NCBI GenBank assembly: GCA_029379385.1
Contig: CM055614.1
Span: 16,204,994-16,268,993, forward strand
DNA from: Quillaja saponaria
Lineage: Eukaryota > Streptophyta > Magnoliopsida > Fabales > Quillajaceae
Length of the DNA stretch: 64,000 bases
Direction: 5' to 3'
The translations under genes were made by a program, and so were the position numbers. How positions within the stretch are numbered: position 1 is the first letter of the stretch; the number at the start of each line of letters is the position of its first letter. Below the pieces are notes generated by a model. The model was not told where the DNA came from. It did not search any database and saw only the letters and a list, made by a program, of their open reading frames with translations. This document shows, piece by piece, positions 10,969 to 22,689 of this stretch.

Positions 10969-12463
10969 ATGGCTTCTCAAGAGAAAGACGATCGTCCAAC
11001 CAATGCTATACACTTTTTCAAAGTAATTCTAGCCAGAACTCTTCAACTTGGAAAGCTTGTGAGTGTTCTCTCTCCTTCTCTGGAAATTATCCTTTAGAAA
11101 TTATTAAAGAGAATAATGGAAAGCCAAAGGGATTAATAAAGAAAAAAAGAAATTGGAACTTTTTGTTGAAATGGCTTTATGAACTGCAAATATGTTTCTG
11201 GGAAAATCTATTTAAAAAAAGAAAAAAAAAACATGATTTTCCAAATATTTGAAATGAACACAATTGGCTCAGTCATGTTTTCTTACAGTTTAAACATCCT
11301 GTGAACAATTATTTGAAATAGGAAAAAAGGAAGTGTTTTTTACAACTAAGCAAAGCCACACTTTATATGGAAAATTTTATTTTCATAATGTTGCACGTCA
11401 ATAACAAAAAAATTTGACAGAGAATTCCAGTGAAGTTCGTTAGCAAATATAGAAACCATCTATCGGACCCTATATCTCTTAAGCTTCCGGCTGGTGCTGA
11501 ATGGAGGATAAATTTGAAAGAAACTGAAAATGGTGAAGTTTGGTTTCAAAATGGCTGGAAAGAATTCGCAGAGCATTACTGTTTAGGCCATGGTCATTTT
11601 TTGGTTTTCAAATACGAAGGAACTTCTACTTTTCGTGTAATGATATTTGATCCAAGTGCTTTAGAAATAGACTACCTTTCTTATGATGAAGAAACTGAAG
11701 AGAGTAGTGATTCCGTTGAAATCTTGGATGAAATGCCATTAATATTTCTTGGACATGATAAGAAGAGAGGATACAACCCAAAGGGAGAACTTGAAAGTAA
11801 CTCCGGTAAGTATATATATATATATATATATATTGGAGTACCTAGCATACTAGATTGATGTCATGATCGATCGAATTAGTACTAGTATGCTAAAATTCTT
11901 AATTTGTTTCTAAAGTTGTATTGCTTTTGTTATGAGTTCCTCTAGATGAGTTGGCTACTCAGACTCCTTCATTTTCCAATAAGTCCAGAGTATCAGGATC
12001 TCTTGAAGCTGCGAGAAGATTCAGTTCAAAGAATCCATTCTTCAACATCACTATGAAGCTGTACCATAATATCTATGGTGGATCAACGGTAAGCATTAAG
12101 CAACCATAATGTTGTAGCCATACGTATCCAACATTAATATCATATTATATATACATATGATTGACCTTTCAATTACTTAATTTTAGAATTTAATGATTGT
12201 GAGCAAAAAATAATGATACGCAGATACCAATTGATTTTGCGAGGCGGCATATGAAACGTAATAATCAGAAAGTGACTCTGAATGTTGGTAGCAGATCATG
12301 GATTTCTAAGGTAGTACATTATCCAAAGTATTCATATGCTAGGTTTACTTCAGGTTGGGGTTCATTTGCAAGAGAAAATAACTTGAAGGATGGAGATGCT
12401 TGTTTCTTTGAGCTGATCAATAGTGATGATCTTATGTTTAAAGTTTCTATTTTCAGAAGCTAA
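10969..12463 (+). CDS. REM/VRN1-like protein with two B3 DNA-binding domains
   Basis: Four exons: 10969-11058, 11421-11805, 11946-12088 and 12224-12463, with GT-AG introns that keep frame, giving 858 nt and a 285-residue protein ending TAA. The first B3 domain (about residues 14-108) shows HFFKVIL, LRIPVKFV, and the W-F-x-N-GW-x-EF core (WFQNGWKEFAEHY) followed by FLVFKYEG. An acidic linker (YDEETEESSDSVEILDE) follows. The second B3 domain (about 192-285) has IPIDFARRH, GSRSW, GWGSFARENNLKDGD and CFFEL. This domain layout is that of the plant REM subfamily that includes VRN1, nuclear proteins that bind DNA and act in flowering and reproductive development in Arabidopsis. The start at 10969 (GCCATGGCT) is in good plant context and gives the usual short N-terminus. 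No breaks were seen. The exact orthologue and target genes are unknown. Confidence 0.92.
11812..11832. repeat. TA microsatellite in intron 2 of the B3 gene
   Basis: A run of alternating T and A starts a few bases after the donor GTAAG of intron 2 of the B3 gene. Confidence 0.9.
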
Positions 12464-15400
12464 TAATTTGTGATTCCTAGCTAGACATTGAGAAGAAATC
12501 ATATTCATTATGTTTGGGCCTTCTGGGGATATTAGCCGAGTCTTAAAATCATGCAACAAATCTATGCTAATGTTTCTTAGTCATTTTTAATGGAAAAGAT
12601 TCATGCAGAAACCTGTACTCTATTTGTTCGTAAAGAAAACTTTCATTTGTATTACTTTGGCTTTGTCTTTGTGATTTAATTTCTTTCGATTCAAAACAGA
12701 GCATTGATCCTGCTGGTGCTTGGTTAAATGGATTAACTAATAAAGGATTTGCAGAAGAATGCCTTTTATTTTTGACCAAATTATGCTGAGATTGGTTCTC
12801 GAGTAAGAAAAATTAGCTATATGAGATAATAAGTTGAGTTGCTTGGGACATCAAAATCTAGATCTTGTTGTTCCCTGTTTTATACAATTCTAGGAAAAAT
12901 AAAATGTTGATTTCTTTACCTAAAAAAAAAATGTTGATTTCTGAGTAAGTCAGCTGTTACTGGAAGCGCCATTTAAAACAAGATCTACAGTTTTGAAATT
13001 GGAAGTAAGCCATAGATTAGAAGATTATCTCATACAACATGTACCTCTTTGTTTTATCAGCCTCTAACTTTAGCAGGTAGTAAAAATAATTAAGGAACCC
13101 TTGATTCTACTTCATAGTGCTAGTTTGGCTTGGCGTTTACAATATAGTGTTTTAAAGAATTGATTTTGCCAAAAGTAATTATTGGAAAATTGATTTTGAG
13201 AGAATTTATTTTCATGTTTGGTTACTTTATTTGAAATATGATTTTGACCTTGAGTAAGATGTTTGCTTACATAACTTCAAAAATTCTTTAAATGGTGTAA
13301 AAGATATAAAAAGACCATCAAAAGTAACTTTTGTAAATAAATGTTTGATTACAAAAGTGCTTTTGAAGATTTGTATTTTTTATTTATTAATCTTTTTAAT
13401 AAATAAATTAGAACAATAATTTTTATTATAATATTTTAAAAATATTTATATTTGCATTTGTGTTTTAACAAAGAGAGTGCATAGAAGAGAATAAGAATCC
13501 TTTTTAAACAGAAGAAGAAAGGAAAGAGAAAAAAAATAAACAAAAGAAAATCTATAAAAGGTTCAACGACTCAACTCAGAATACCTGAGTGCACTTAAAC
13601 CCTAGGACACCAAAGATAAGCATGGACAAACATACTATGACAGAATTTTGTCTTTTCCTCATTTCAAAACCCTCAACATAGTATCTTAAACTAAAAAAAA
13701 AAAAAAAACTAAAATGAAAAGAATTTTTTTTGATAAACCCTAGTTACAATATACTGAGTCATAGAGAACAGGAAAGTCACCTTCAATGAAAAGATTAAGA
13801 AAAAGAAAAATATGATAATGACTAGATTTCCTAAAATCTTGAATAAACTAATGAAATACCGTCTGAGGCTCTAGTGCAGAGAATAATCACAACAATCTGA
13901 AAAGTAAACAATGGCCAACTTATATAAATTTTAAAAAAAGATTAAATGCAATTTTGCTTGTGAAATATTAAAAAAATTGTCCATTGTGTAACGTCTCCAA
14001 AATAGGTTAAAACTGTGTTTGTATTCGACAAAATCACTTTTAATTTTTAACTAAACAGAAAATTAATTGGGTCAAATCTTTTGAGTTTCCAAATACCAAA
14101 CTTGGCTTGCAAACACAAAAGCAAACTGAGCCTTAATCAATAATCACTATAAGTTTTGTTTGCATCAACTTACCAATATGGGTAGTCTTAACCTAATATT
14201 TAGACTCTCTGGGTTTAAATATGTTTGGACACAATGCACTGATAGAATACCCAAATCTTTTCCTTGGAATCAAACATTTTCAGCACTTGAAACTATGCAA
14301 GGAATGCTAATACAGAAAGAAATAACCAAAATTAGTATCTACAGTTAAATTTTTTTGGGGTGAGATCTTTCCTCTAGCGTTGCTACTTTTAAATATTCTA
14401 CCAATTTGAGTTCGTTCTCTGAATTGGATCAAAACATTCTTGCACATAAAAGAAAACACATTCAATCCCACATCCACCCCCCCCCCCCCCCCCCCCCACA
14501 TCAAAAAAAAAAAAAGTGAACGTAGTATAAGAAAGTTGAGTCTCTTAAATGATCAAAATATTGGTAAAAGAACTGCGTGTAGTTTTGTTTAAAAAATTAT
14601 AATAGAGGAGAAGATTTTTGAATTGCGAGAACTCACGAACTCATCGGGATATTGCTGGAAAAAATTCAATTTGTGATAAAGGAGGAGGAGAGGTGTAAAC
14701 TGTAAAGTGAGACAGAATTACACTGGAACCTAACTTGGAAGGTTTCAATTACCTGGTCAATAAAGTTCAGTATAATTATATCATTATCAATTAAGAACAA
14801 GAAAATTGTTAATTAGTAAGGGTAATTTAGTCTCTTTATTACTTTTGTAATTAATAGACTGTGGTAATAAGACCATCTTTTACATTATTGAAAAACCAAG
14901 TTACCAATAATATTTTGTTATTTGCTACTAGTTAAGAGAGTTTTGTGTAGGGTCCATTAGACTCGGAATTGATATGTAGAATTATATGAAATGCGTTGGC
15001 ATGCATATCATACTATATTTTGAGATACTGGCACATTAACAAATCTATCAACTAAATTTTTGACATGTAATTCGATATAATTAGTTAAAAATATTATTTT
15101 AATGTGTAACTGACACGTTAATAAATATTAATATTTTAGTATCGTATCAATTAACATACTATTTTAACTATATATGATAGTAAATATGGTTTGAATCTTT
15201 AACTCTATTAAATAAAATAACAAAATAATAATCACTTTGAAAAATTATTTGTTTATTAAATTAACTCATAAAAAAAAATATGCATGTATAATTAAGATAA
15301 GATAAAAAATTTGGATCGATTTTGATATCATTCTATAAAGCTTCAAGTTCAACTGATCTAAGTACTTTAAAAAATAACTAATAACATAGAATAAAAAATA
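12464..15400. other. 3' flank of the B3 gene and AT-rich intergenic DNA
   Basis: The first few hundred bases should include the B3 gene 3'UTR. After that no gene is supported. A pure run of 21 C lies at 14477-14497, followed closely by a run of A. Ends near 13121 (CTAGTTTGGCTTGGCGTTTAC) and 14134 (reversed CTCAGTTTGCTTTTGTGTTTGC) are loosely inverted and could bound a 1-kb element, but no target duplication was found. Confidence 0.5.
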
Positions 15401-15465
15401 TGAAAAAAAAAAAAAAAAACTTAATATGTTCAATTGTTTAAGTAACTAATTTTTTCACTGAATTT

Positions 15466-16130
15466 ATGAGTTCAAAGCAATCAACTATTACTAAAGGCAA
15501 AGGAAAATTCCAACTTCCAGCAGCTTCATTAAATCAAGACAGACTCAGATGGTTGTCAACAGTTCGTCAGATGGAGTACTTCATTAAATCCATTTCTAAT
15601 CTCCAGGTTGTTAAATTTTTGGAGACTCAAATTATTGAGCATGACAAAGCACTCATGAGAGATTAGTTAGAAGTGTTGCTCCTGGTCATTTCCACATGGA
15701 AATCTTCAACAAATGCGACCACTTCTCTGGCTCCTTCCTCTGAGTTACACCATCTTGTAGCTGAACTAGAAGCTAGAAAAAAGAAAAAAAAAAAAAAAAA
15801 AATCAGAATTTCGGGGACAAACTGTCACCTTGTAGACAAATCAATCTAAACCCCCCATGCATTTCATATCATGTTTATACTCATATTATTTTGATTTAAT
15901 TGTACTGTTAGTATTTATTCAATTAAAACATTTTTATTCCATCTTTGTCATTATCTACTCTGTTATTTCTCTTTTTCTCTGTTGATTCACTTTTTGTTTG
16001 ATCACAAAAGGGGAGAAGAACATGAATTAACTACTTATTTAAGGGAAGGATACTATGTACTTGTTAAAGGGTAAGAAGAACTTGAACTTTAAACTGAGCT
16101 TATACTCAGGGGGAGTTTGAACTGTTAAAT
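15466..16130 (+). pseudogene. Possible 3' end of an LTR retrotransposon
   Basis: A 66-residue frame (15466-15666) beginning MSSKQSTITKGKGKFQLP continues past a stop into EVLLLVISTWKSSTN. It is followed by G-rich tracts AAAAGGGGAGAAG (16007-16019) and CAGGGGGAGTTTG (16109-16121), which resemble polypurine tracts that precede 3' LTRs. The segment after 16120 (TTGTTGGATTAAAC..., GATTAATTACAAACTGATTTTGAT) recalls SIRE-like copia LTRs. I do not recognise the protein; the retroelement reading is an inference from context. Confidence 0.3.
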
Positions 16131-16479
16131 CTTTTTAATTGCTAAAAAATGCTTTGTAATCAATAAAAAGGATGTAATTGTTGGATTAAACAAGAAACTA
16201 ATCTAAATTGTTCAATTTAATATGAATTTTTTTCTTAAGTTTTGATTAATTACAAACTGATTTTGATATTATGTTTGAATTGCATGTGCACTTAAAAAAC
16301 AACACTCTTTAGAGCAGTTCAATATGTGATCCTTCAACCAACTGTTTATTAACAACATCATTTCAATTAAAGGTTATATCTAGTTGGATTTTGAAAAGTT
16401 GAATATCTTTCCAGCTGTTACAAATTTTGTAGCTGATTAAATAAACACACCATTTCAATAAAGTTGAACATCACCTATC

Positions 16480-16735
16480 AAAAGATGTTAATTGAACAGC
16501 TAAATATTGAAGAGCTATTAATTGAGGAGCTGAAATTTCTTGAGCTGTTAACTAAAGAGCTGAAACTTTAAGAACTATTTGTTTCAAATCCACCATTTCA
16601 TTAAACAAATAGCTGCTCCTCAAGACAAGAATTGTTAATTGAAAAAGATGAAACTTCAAGAGTTGTTTATTCCAAACGCACCGTTTCATTAAACAAACAA
16701 CTGCTCCTCAACACAAGAACTGATAAGCAAGTTTT
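16480..16735. repeat. Imperfect tandem repeats, about 88-bp unit
   Basis: Two copies of an 88-bp unit starting TGAAACTT (16561 and 16649) share CATTTCATTAAACAAAT-like and CTGCTCCTCAA segments. They are preceded by shorter GAGCTGTTAATTGA-type repeats from about 16485. Probably internal repeats of a retroelement LTR. Confidence 0.7.
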
Positions 16736-16777
16736 GTGGTAATTCATGATACTAACTTATGATAATTAAATAGGCAT

Positions 16778-17115
16778 TCTATTTAGTATCAATTTTTCTC
16801 TTCTCATGTTTTATTCTAATATTCCACATACTAAAATGAGACGAATAAATAGTCTATTTAATCATCAATCAAATCCATATTTGATTCTAGTGTTCTAAAT
16901 ACTAAAATGCCATGCTAATAAATAGACAATCTATTTATTAATAATTTATTTTTAGAATTCTAAATACTAAAATATTATTATGACTAATCAATAAGTACTC
17001 TATTTGTTATCAAATAATACATATCCAATTTTAGTGTTTCAAATACTAAAATATTAAGAATAATAAATATACGCTCTATTTATTTTCAATTACTCTCATA
17101 TTTTATTTTAGTATA
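16778..17115. repeat. Imperfect 75-bp tandem repeat, about 4.5 copies
   Basis: TCTATTTR-type motifs recur at 16778, 16853, 16930, 16999 and 17075, each unit also carrying a TTCTAAATACTAAAAT-like segment. Spacing is 69-77 bp. Together with the preceding 88-bp repeats they probably belong to the LTR of a minus-strand retroelement that continues to 22408. Confidence 0.75.
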
Positions 17116-17821
17116 ATATATTTATACACATGCATTTACCCATACATTAAATATTATTTTGTGAGATAACTCTGATATTTGGACTAATTAGGTTCTATTT
17201 ATACTAAGATGACAGTACATGGCATCTTTTATACCTAAATATATCCAATTATTAGAACACTTTCTCATTTAATAATGATTTAGAACTCCTTCTAATTCTC
17301 CTATTGAGGTCTTTAACCCTCCAAGGTCCTACAAGATAGGATTATCATCTAGTCACATGCCCTACTTACCCATAAGCAAAGAATGTTATTTGTGAACCAT
17401 ACATATAGAAAGTTGTTTACAGTTTACTATACAATTGATTAATCCCTTTGTCATTCTATGCTTATGGTTAAATTTAGGGTATGGATAGCTATTAACCTTA
17501 ATTTAATCAAATGTGTCTCGATCTCAAAGATGACTCACTGTAAACATTAGATACCTTATCTATTTTCACCCTCACCTTGGCCAAGGACTTTGGTGTCCAT
17601 CTCAATAAGACCACAAAGAGAATCTCTTTGTATTGATTGACTAATATTTTATTGTACACTCATATGGCTCAATTACTTAGGTGACCATACTTATGACTTT
17701 TTTTTGTTTTGCAGTCATGATTAAATTAGCCATCAATTAATAAGTTATACTGAAGTATGATGAGCCAAACACAAGTCATCAATGGTATCTCAAGTCTAAG
17801 GATCACATGCATGACTGTAAC
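17116..17821 (-). mobile_element. LTR retroelement remnant, part upstream of the hAT insertion
   Basis: No coding sequence. Read on the minus strand, this piece continues directly from the piece at 22012-22408, the two being separated only by a complete hAT transposon with its duplicated target. The minus-strand start TGTTAGGATTATGCC at 22408 is a plausible LTR terminus. The total length without hAT would be at least 1.1 kb and perhaps 2 kb. The other terminus was not located, so solo LTR versus leader sequence is undecided. Confidence 0.45.
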
Positions 17822-19119
17822 CAAGGACGGACCCAATGCCATGGCTTGGGCTCAATCTTTGAAAAAAAAAAAAAAAATTGTTCTAGGCTTACATTTAAAC
17901 CTTTCTAAAGTATACTTGTTGTGGCCTCCCCTCAAATAATTCACCAAATTCTTAAGCCCATCCCAAATCTAAGTAAAAGTCTTCATAAAGAAAAAAAAAA
18001 AAAAAAAAAAAAAACTAGAATAATACCTTCTCCAAACATGTGTTGCAATCTCAAAAGAAAAAGGGCACTACGGTTTGCCTATTGCATCTCTGTGCTGCTG
18101 CCTAGTGCCTTCTGTTGAATCAAAATCAGTGGGGTGTTAACTTGTCTAAAGCAGTGGCAGATAGTGATTGAGAATCTCAGGTAAGGTCTAAATTTCAAAA
18201 TTCACTAGTTAAATTGTTTGGAACAGAGAGTGATTAAATGATTGAGATCTTACCATTTGGTTATAAATTAAGTAAACGTTTTATAAAGAAAATTCAGATG
18301 ATAGGAGGAACATACAAATAGCAAAAAATTATCTTATGTCTTAGGCTCTTCGCTTAGTTAGCTAGTGTTTCTTATATCTTAATAGGAGATGAGTTTATGA
18401 AAAATAAAGAAAAGTGTAATGGTTGCTTGGTACCAGGAGAGGAGTGCATGAAAATTAAGTTCTTTAATGATAATTGGGTCTGAAAAATACGGACTATTAG
18501 GATTCTGATTTTTTTTGTTAAAATTAAACATTGTGGGATGATGAGGTTGAAAACAGAGTCTATTCATGGTGGAGGAGAATGGTGAAAGTGAAATATTTTA
18601 TAATGTAAGTTTCTTGCCGGAGGATGGTGTATTTGAGACAATGATAATTAAATATTTATTAATAAATAGCATATGACTTGGAGTTGCAGTAGGATGACCC
18701 GTTCTTCATGAATATAATTGAGTATATTTAACTAACTAAAAGCGAAGCAAGTAAAAATCAAAACTTAGTGTCCATTTGAGAATGATAATGAAGGCCTTCA
18801 ACTTCTTTTTTAGATCTTTACACACTAAAATGCACACGCATACAGATATTTGTGTTTAGCTTTCATCAATTTCCACCTCCCAGCATAATAGTGTAATAGA
18901 TGTCCTTCCTAATAATGAATATTGGGTACTTAACCAAAAAATAATATATATAATATAGCTAATTCTTAGTGGGCTGTCTAGAGATTTTATGTATGTGTGT
19001 GTGTTTTTTTATGATACTAGCTCATATATTTAGGATAGATAGATGGTTTTGGTTACTTGCTAGTTTAAGAAAACAAGTCAATAAATTTTTTGCTTTAGTT
19101 TCTTGATTGAATTTTTTAT

Positions 19120-21610
19120 TTTTTGAGCTTCAACAAAATGTTTTTCTTGCAATATATAAGTTACATTATGAAATCAAAATATATTGATTCATTTTTCAAG
19201 AAGAAAATTATGAAGGATTTAGAGAGCAATATAGAGACTTCTTCTCTGCCATCCATTATGCCACAATCTCCACCATCTATTTTGACTTCAAATTGTGAGG
19301 CTTGACCTTCTAAGATTCCTAGAATTGAGACTAAAGAAGAAGAAACTAATAAGAATTATTTGAAACTGCGATCTTGGAATTCGTAAAAAAATAAATGATT
19401 ATGATGTCAATGAATGCAATGAAATTCAAAGGGCATACCTTAAACTTGGTTTATATCAACCAATTCTTGATGAGTATCCTGAAAAAATATTTTAGCAGTC
19501 GTCTTCAACATTTTCATGTGAATTGGTATAAACAACATTCTTAGGTAGAATATTCACCTAAAAAAGATGCTACTTTTTGTTTATCATATTTTCTTTTCAA
19601 CAAGCAAAGTGGAGAACAGCATGGATATGATACATTTATTGTAAATGGGTTTAATGCTTGGAAAAGAGTAGGTGCAAAGGATTGTATATTGTTTGGTCAT
19701 GAGGGTAAGACTAAGAATTCCTTTAACAATATAACTCAAAGGAAATGCATTGATTTGATGAAAGTAGATCAACATATTGAGATGACATTTGATAAGCATA
19801 CATTTGAACAAGTAACAGCTAATAGACTATGTCTCAAGACTTCCATTGATGCTGCACGGTAGTTATCATTTCAAGCATATGCTTTTCGAAATCATGATGA
19901 AAGTGAAGGTTCCACAAATCATGGTAATTTCATTGAATTGATTAAATATGGTGCAAGTTTTGATAAAACAATTGAAGATGTTGTCTTAGCTAATGCTTCA
20001 AAAAATGCAACATGTATTTCTCCAAAAGTACAAAAAGAGATCTTAGAGATTATTTCAAGTAAAACAAAGAAGGCGATTTATGATGAAATAGGTGACGTGA
20101 GATTTTGTATTTTAGTTAATGAAGCTCTTGTATTTTAGTTAATGAAGCTCTTGATGAATCATTGAAAGAACAAATGGAAATTGTTTTAAAATTTGTCGAG
20201 AAAGCGGGTTTGTTAGAGAGCAGTTATTTGATCTTGTTCATGTAAGAGAAACTACATCATCAACTTTGAAATCTAAAATATTTGATGTACTTTTTCATTA
20301 CACTCCTGACATAGCAAGTCTTCGAAGGCAAGGATATGATGGTGCTAATAATATGTGTGGTGCGTTTAAAGGGTTAGAGCTATATTTCTCAATGATTGTT
20401 CACAAGCTTATTTTATTTATTATTTCGCTCATCGATTATAGTTAGCATTAGTTAGAGCATCCAAAGAAGTTATCATTCTCTATAATTTTTTCTCTATGCT
20501 AAGTATAATTGTGAATATTGCTAATGCTTCTTCAAAATGTCTTGATGAGTTAGCTATGCATCACATATATCTGGTATGGTTGCTAGAAAATAAGTTCAAA
20601 CTGGGAGAGGAGCTAATTAGTTTTCATCTTTACAACGTTCTGGAGACACCTGTTGGAGTTCCACATTTGAATTCTATATGTAGTTTATTGAAGTTGTTTT
20701 ATGCAATAGGTATTGTTCTCCATAAAGTAGTTGATGAGGGTAACCAATCTTAATGTGCAGAGGCAAATGGAGCATTTGAATGCCTTATTTTGCATCTAAT
20801 GAAAGATATTTTAGGGGTAACACATTATTTATGTCAAGCTTTGCAGCAAAAATCTCAACACATTCTAAATGCTATGATTCTTGTTTCATCAACAAAAAGT
20901 TGCTCCAACAACTTAGAGAAAATGGTTAGGATATTCTTCTTGAAGAGGTGAATTCATTTTGTAACAAAAACAATGTTGCAATTCCTGATACAGGTTTTCC
21001 ATACCTAGTTCGTCGTGGTAGTCGTCATAAAAAAGATCTTACTATTAAGCATCATTATCAAGTTGATATTTTTTTTCTTGTCATAGATTCTCAATTACAA
21101 GAGATGAGCATTATATTTAATGAAACAAATTGTTGAACTACTCATTCTTAATGTATCATTGGATCTTAGAGATTCTTTTAAATTGTTTAATGTTGAAAAA
21201 CTCTATACACTTGCAGAAAAGTACTATTCAAAAGATTTCACAAATAAGGATTTGTCCATGCTTCGTTATGAGTTATGCCATTATGAAGATGATGTCTGTC
21301 AAAATCCAGACATGCAATGTTCATCACTTTTCGAGCTTTGTCAAAATATGATATTGATTGACAAGAGTTCAAAGTTTTGTTTAGTTGACAGGTTAATTTG
21401 TTTGGTTTTAACATTTCCTGTTTCAACAACAACTATAGAGCGATCGTTTTCAATAATGTCTAATCAATACTTGGCTTCGTAGTAAGATGAATGATAATTT
21501 TCTTATAGATTGCTTACTTTTGTATATTGAGAAGGAAATTGCTGATCAATTTTCTAGTGATGAGATGATAGATGAATTCGCTTTTAGAAAAGGAACGTCG
21601 AGCTCAGTTT
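19120..21610 (+). pseudogene. hAT transposase, TTF-type / DUF4371 class (broken)
   Basis: Pieces in order: an N-terminal part with SFFKKK and PPSILTSN (19123-19305); a TTF-type zinc-finger region degraded near 19400-19600, followed by a block with SGEQHGYDTFIVNGFNAW and GHEGK; a DUF4371-like block with GNFIELIKYGASFD (about 19925-20135); DGANNMCGAF-like residues near 20340; and the C-terminal hAT dimerisation domain LICLVLTFPVSTTTIERSFS (about 21395-21455) with LLYIEKEIA-like residues after it. This is the organisation of plant TTF/ZMYM1-like hAT transposases. Several stops and shifts occur, including one caused by a 23-bp tandem duplication at 20106-20151. It would have cut and pasted the element; it is now dead. 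Confidence 0.85.
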
Positions 21611-21790
21611 ATGGTTAGGTAAAATGTAGTGGTTACTTTCAAAACTTGACTTTATTATTATTGTCAAAATTGAATCTCACTATATGTATGGTATGATATT
21701 TTGCATTTTATTTGATGTTAAATATTAACTATTTTTATTTACTTATTTTTCAAGGGTGACAAAGAACATATGTTGTTTTTTTATTTGAAT

Positions 21791-21945
21791 ATTTGGATCC
21801 CCACTTTCATGGGTGATGAAAGACATTAAATATTTAGTTTTAAGTGATTATTTAGATCCCTACTTTCATGGGTGATGAAAGACATTAGATATTTAGTTTT
21901 AAGTGATTATTTAGATCCCACATTAATGGGTGATGAATGACTTGT
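21791..21945. repeat. 59-bp tandem repeat inside the hAT right subterminal region
   Basis: ATTTGGATCCC/ATTTAGATCCC units start at 21791, 21850 and 21909, exactly 59 bp apart, each followed by CATGGGTGATGAAAGAC or a close variant. About 2.6 copies. Subterminal repeats in hAT elements often bind transposase, which is a possible role here. Confidence 0.85.
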
Positions 21946-22011
21946 TTTTTATTTTTATTTTTTTACTGCAATGTTGGTTTAGGCTACATAAAATTCTTGG
22001 GTCTACCCTTG

Positions 22012-22408
22012 ACTATAACAATAAAAACTCTAATTGATAGCCATGTATAAGTTCATCTTGTTCTAATGTCCCCACACTAGTGATCATGAGATTAACCACT
22101 CTCCAAATGAGAAAATAAGATATGTATACTAATCTAACCTAATCACTAATGCCTTTCTTAATAATCATTCGATGAGGTAATATTAAGATGAAGTTTTCAG
22201 GAAATGCATCTTATTAGCATGATCATTACCATAGTGCTCATTTACATTGTTTACATTCTATGGACATTATCATATAAAACTCAAATTAAGTACAAGTATT
22301 TTAAGTTTTAAATATGATAATAAAAATGCCAAATATAAGTGTTAATGTTTACTTAACTGAGTTTCAATAACAACTATTGGCGTTAGCTTGAAAGGCATAA
22401 TCCTAACA
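22012..22408 (-). mobile_element. LTR retroelement remnant, part downstream of the hAT insertion
   Basis: Minus-strand start TGTTAGGATTATGCCTTTC at 22408 looks like an LTR 5' terminus. The sequence is noncoding and resumes at 17821 once the hAT element is removed. Confidence 0.45.
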
Positions 22409-22653
22409 CTAACAAGTAGTGGAAGCTAGGGTTTTGTTTGACGGTCTATGTAGGGCTTTGTTTGATAGTCTATATCTTGTGGAGGTGCTTGGTTTCCACC
22501 TTGACAATGAAGGGGATTCACATATTTTGATACATATAATACTAGGGAATTAGTAAACGATTAGGTCTCTTGGTCCCATGTTCAAGTCCCACCATCTACA
22601 TATATGTAATGAACTTTCTTAATATTTGTCATTGTGTTGTCCCACCTTATGCA

Positions 22654-22670
22654 TGGACATATGAAGTTTC
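22654..22670. repeat. Target site duplication, LINE 3' side
   Basis: TGGACATATGAAGTTTC, identical to 28764-28780. Confidence 0.95.
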
Positions 22671-22689
22671 TCTTTTTTTTTTTTTTTGG

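Larger units (their letters stand above)
17822..22011 (+). mobile_element. hAT DNA transposon, 4190 bp, with TIRs and 8-bp target duplication
   Basis: The left end CAAGGACGGACCCAA and the reversed right end CAAGGGTAGACCCAA are 15-bp inverted repeats with two mismatches. The flanks ACTGTAAC (17814-17821) and ACTATAAC (22012-22019) are an 8-bp target duplication with one mismatch, the size diagnostic of hAT. Inside lies a decayed plus-strand transposase of the TTF/DUF4371 type, and a 59-bp tandem repeat lies near the right end. The element sits inside an older minus-strand LTR retroelement. Confidence 0.9.

Noticed and set aside
13121..14134. Possible 1-kb inverted-repeat element downstream of the B3 gene
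   Set aside because: The end similarity is short and gapped and no target duplication could be found.
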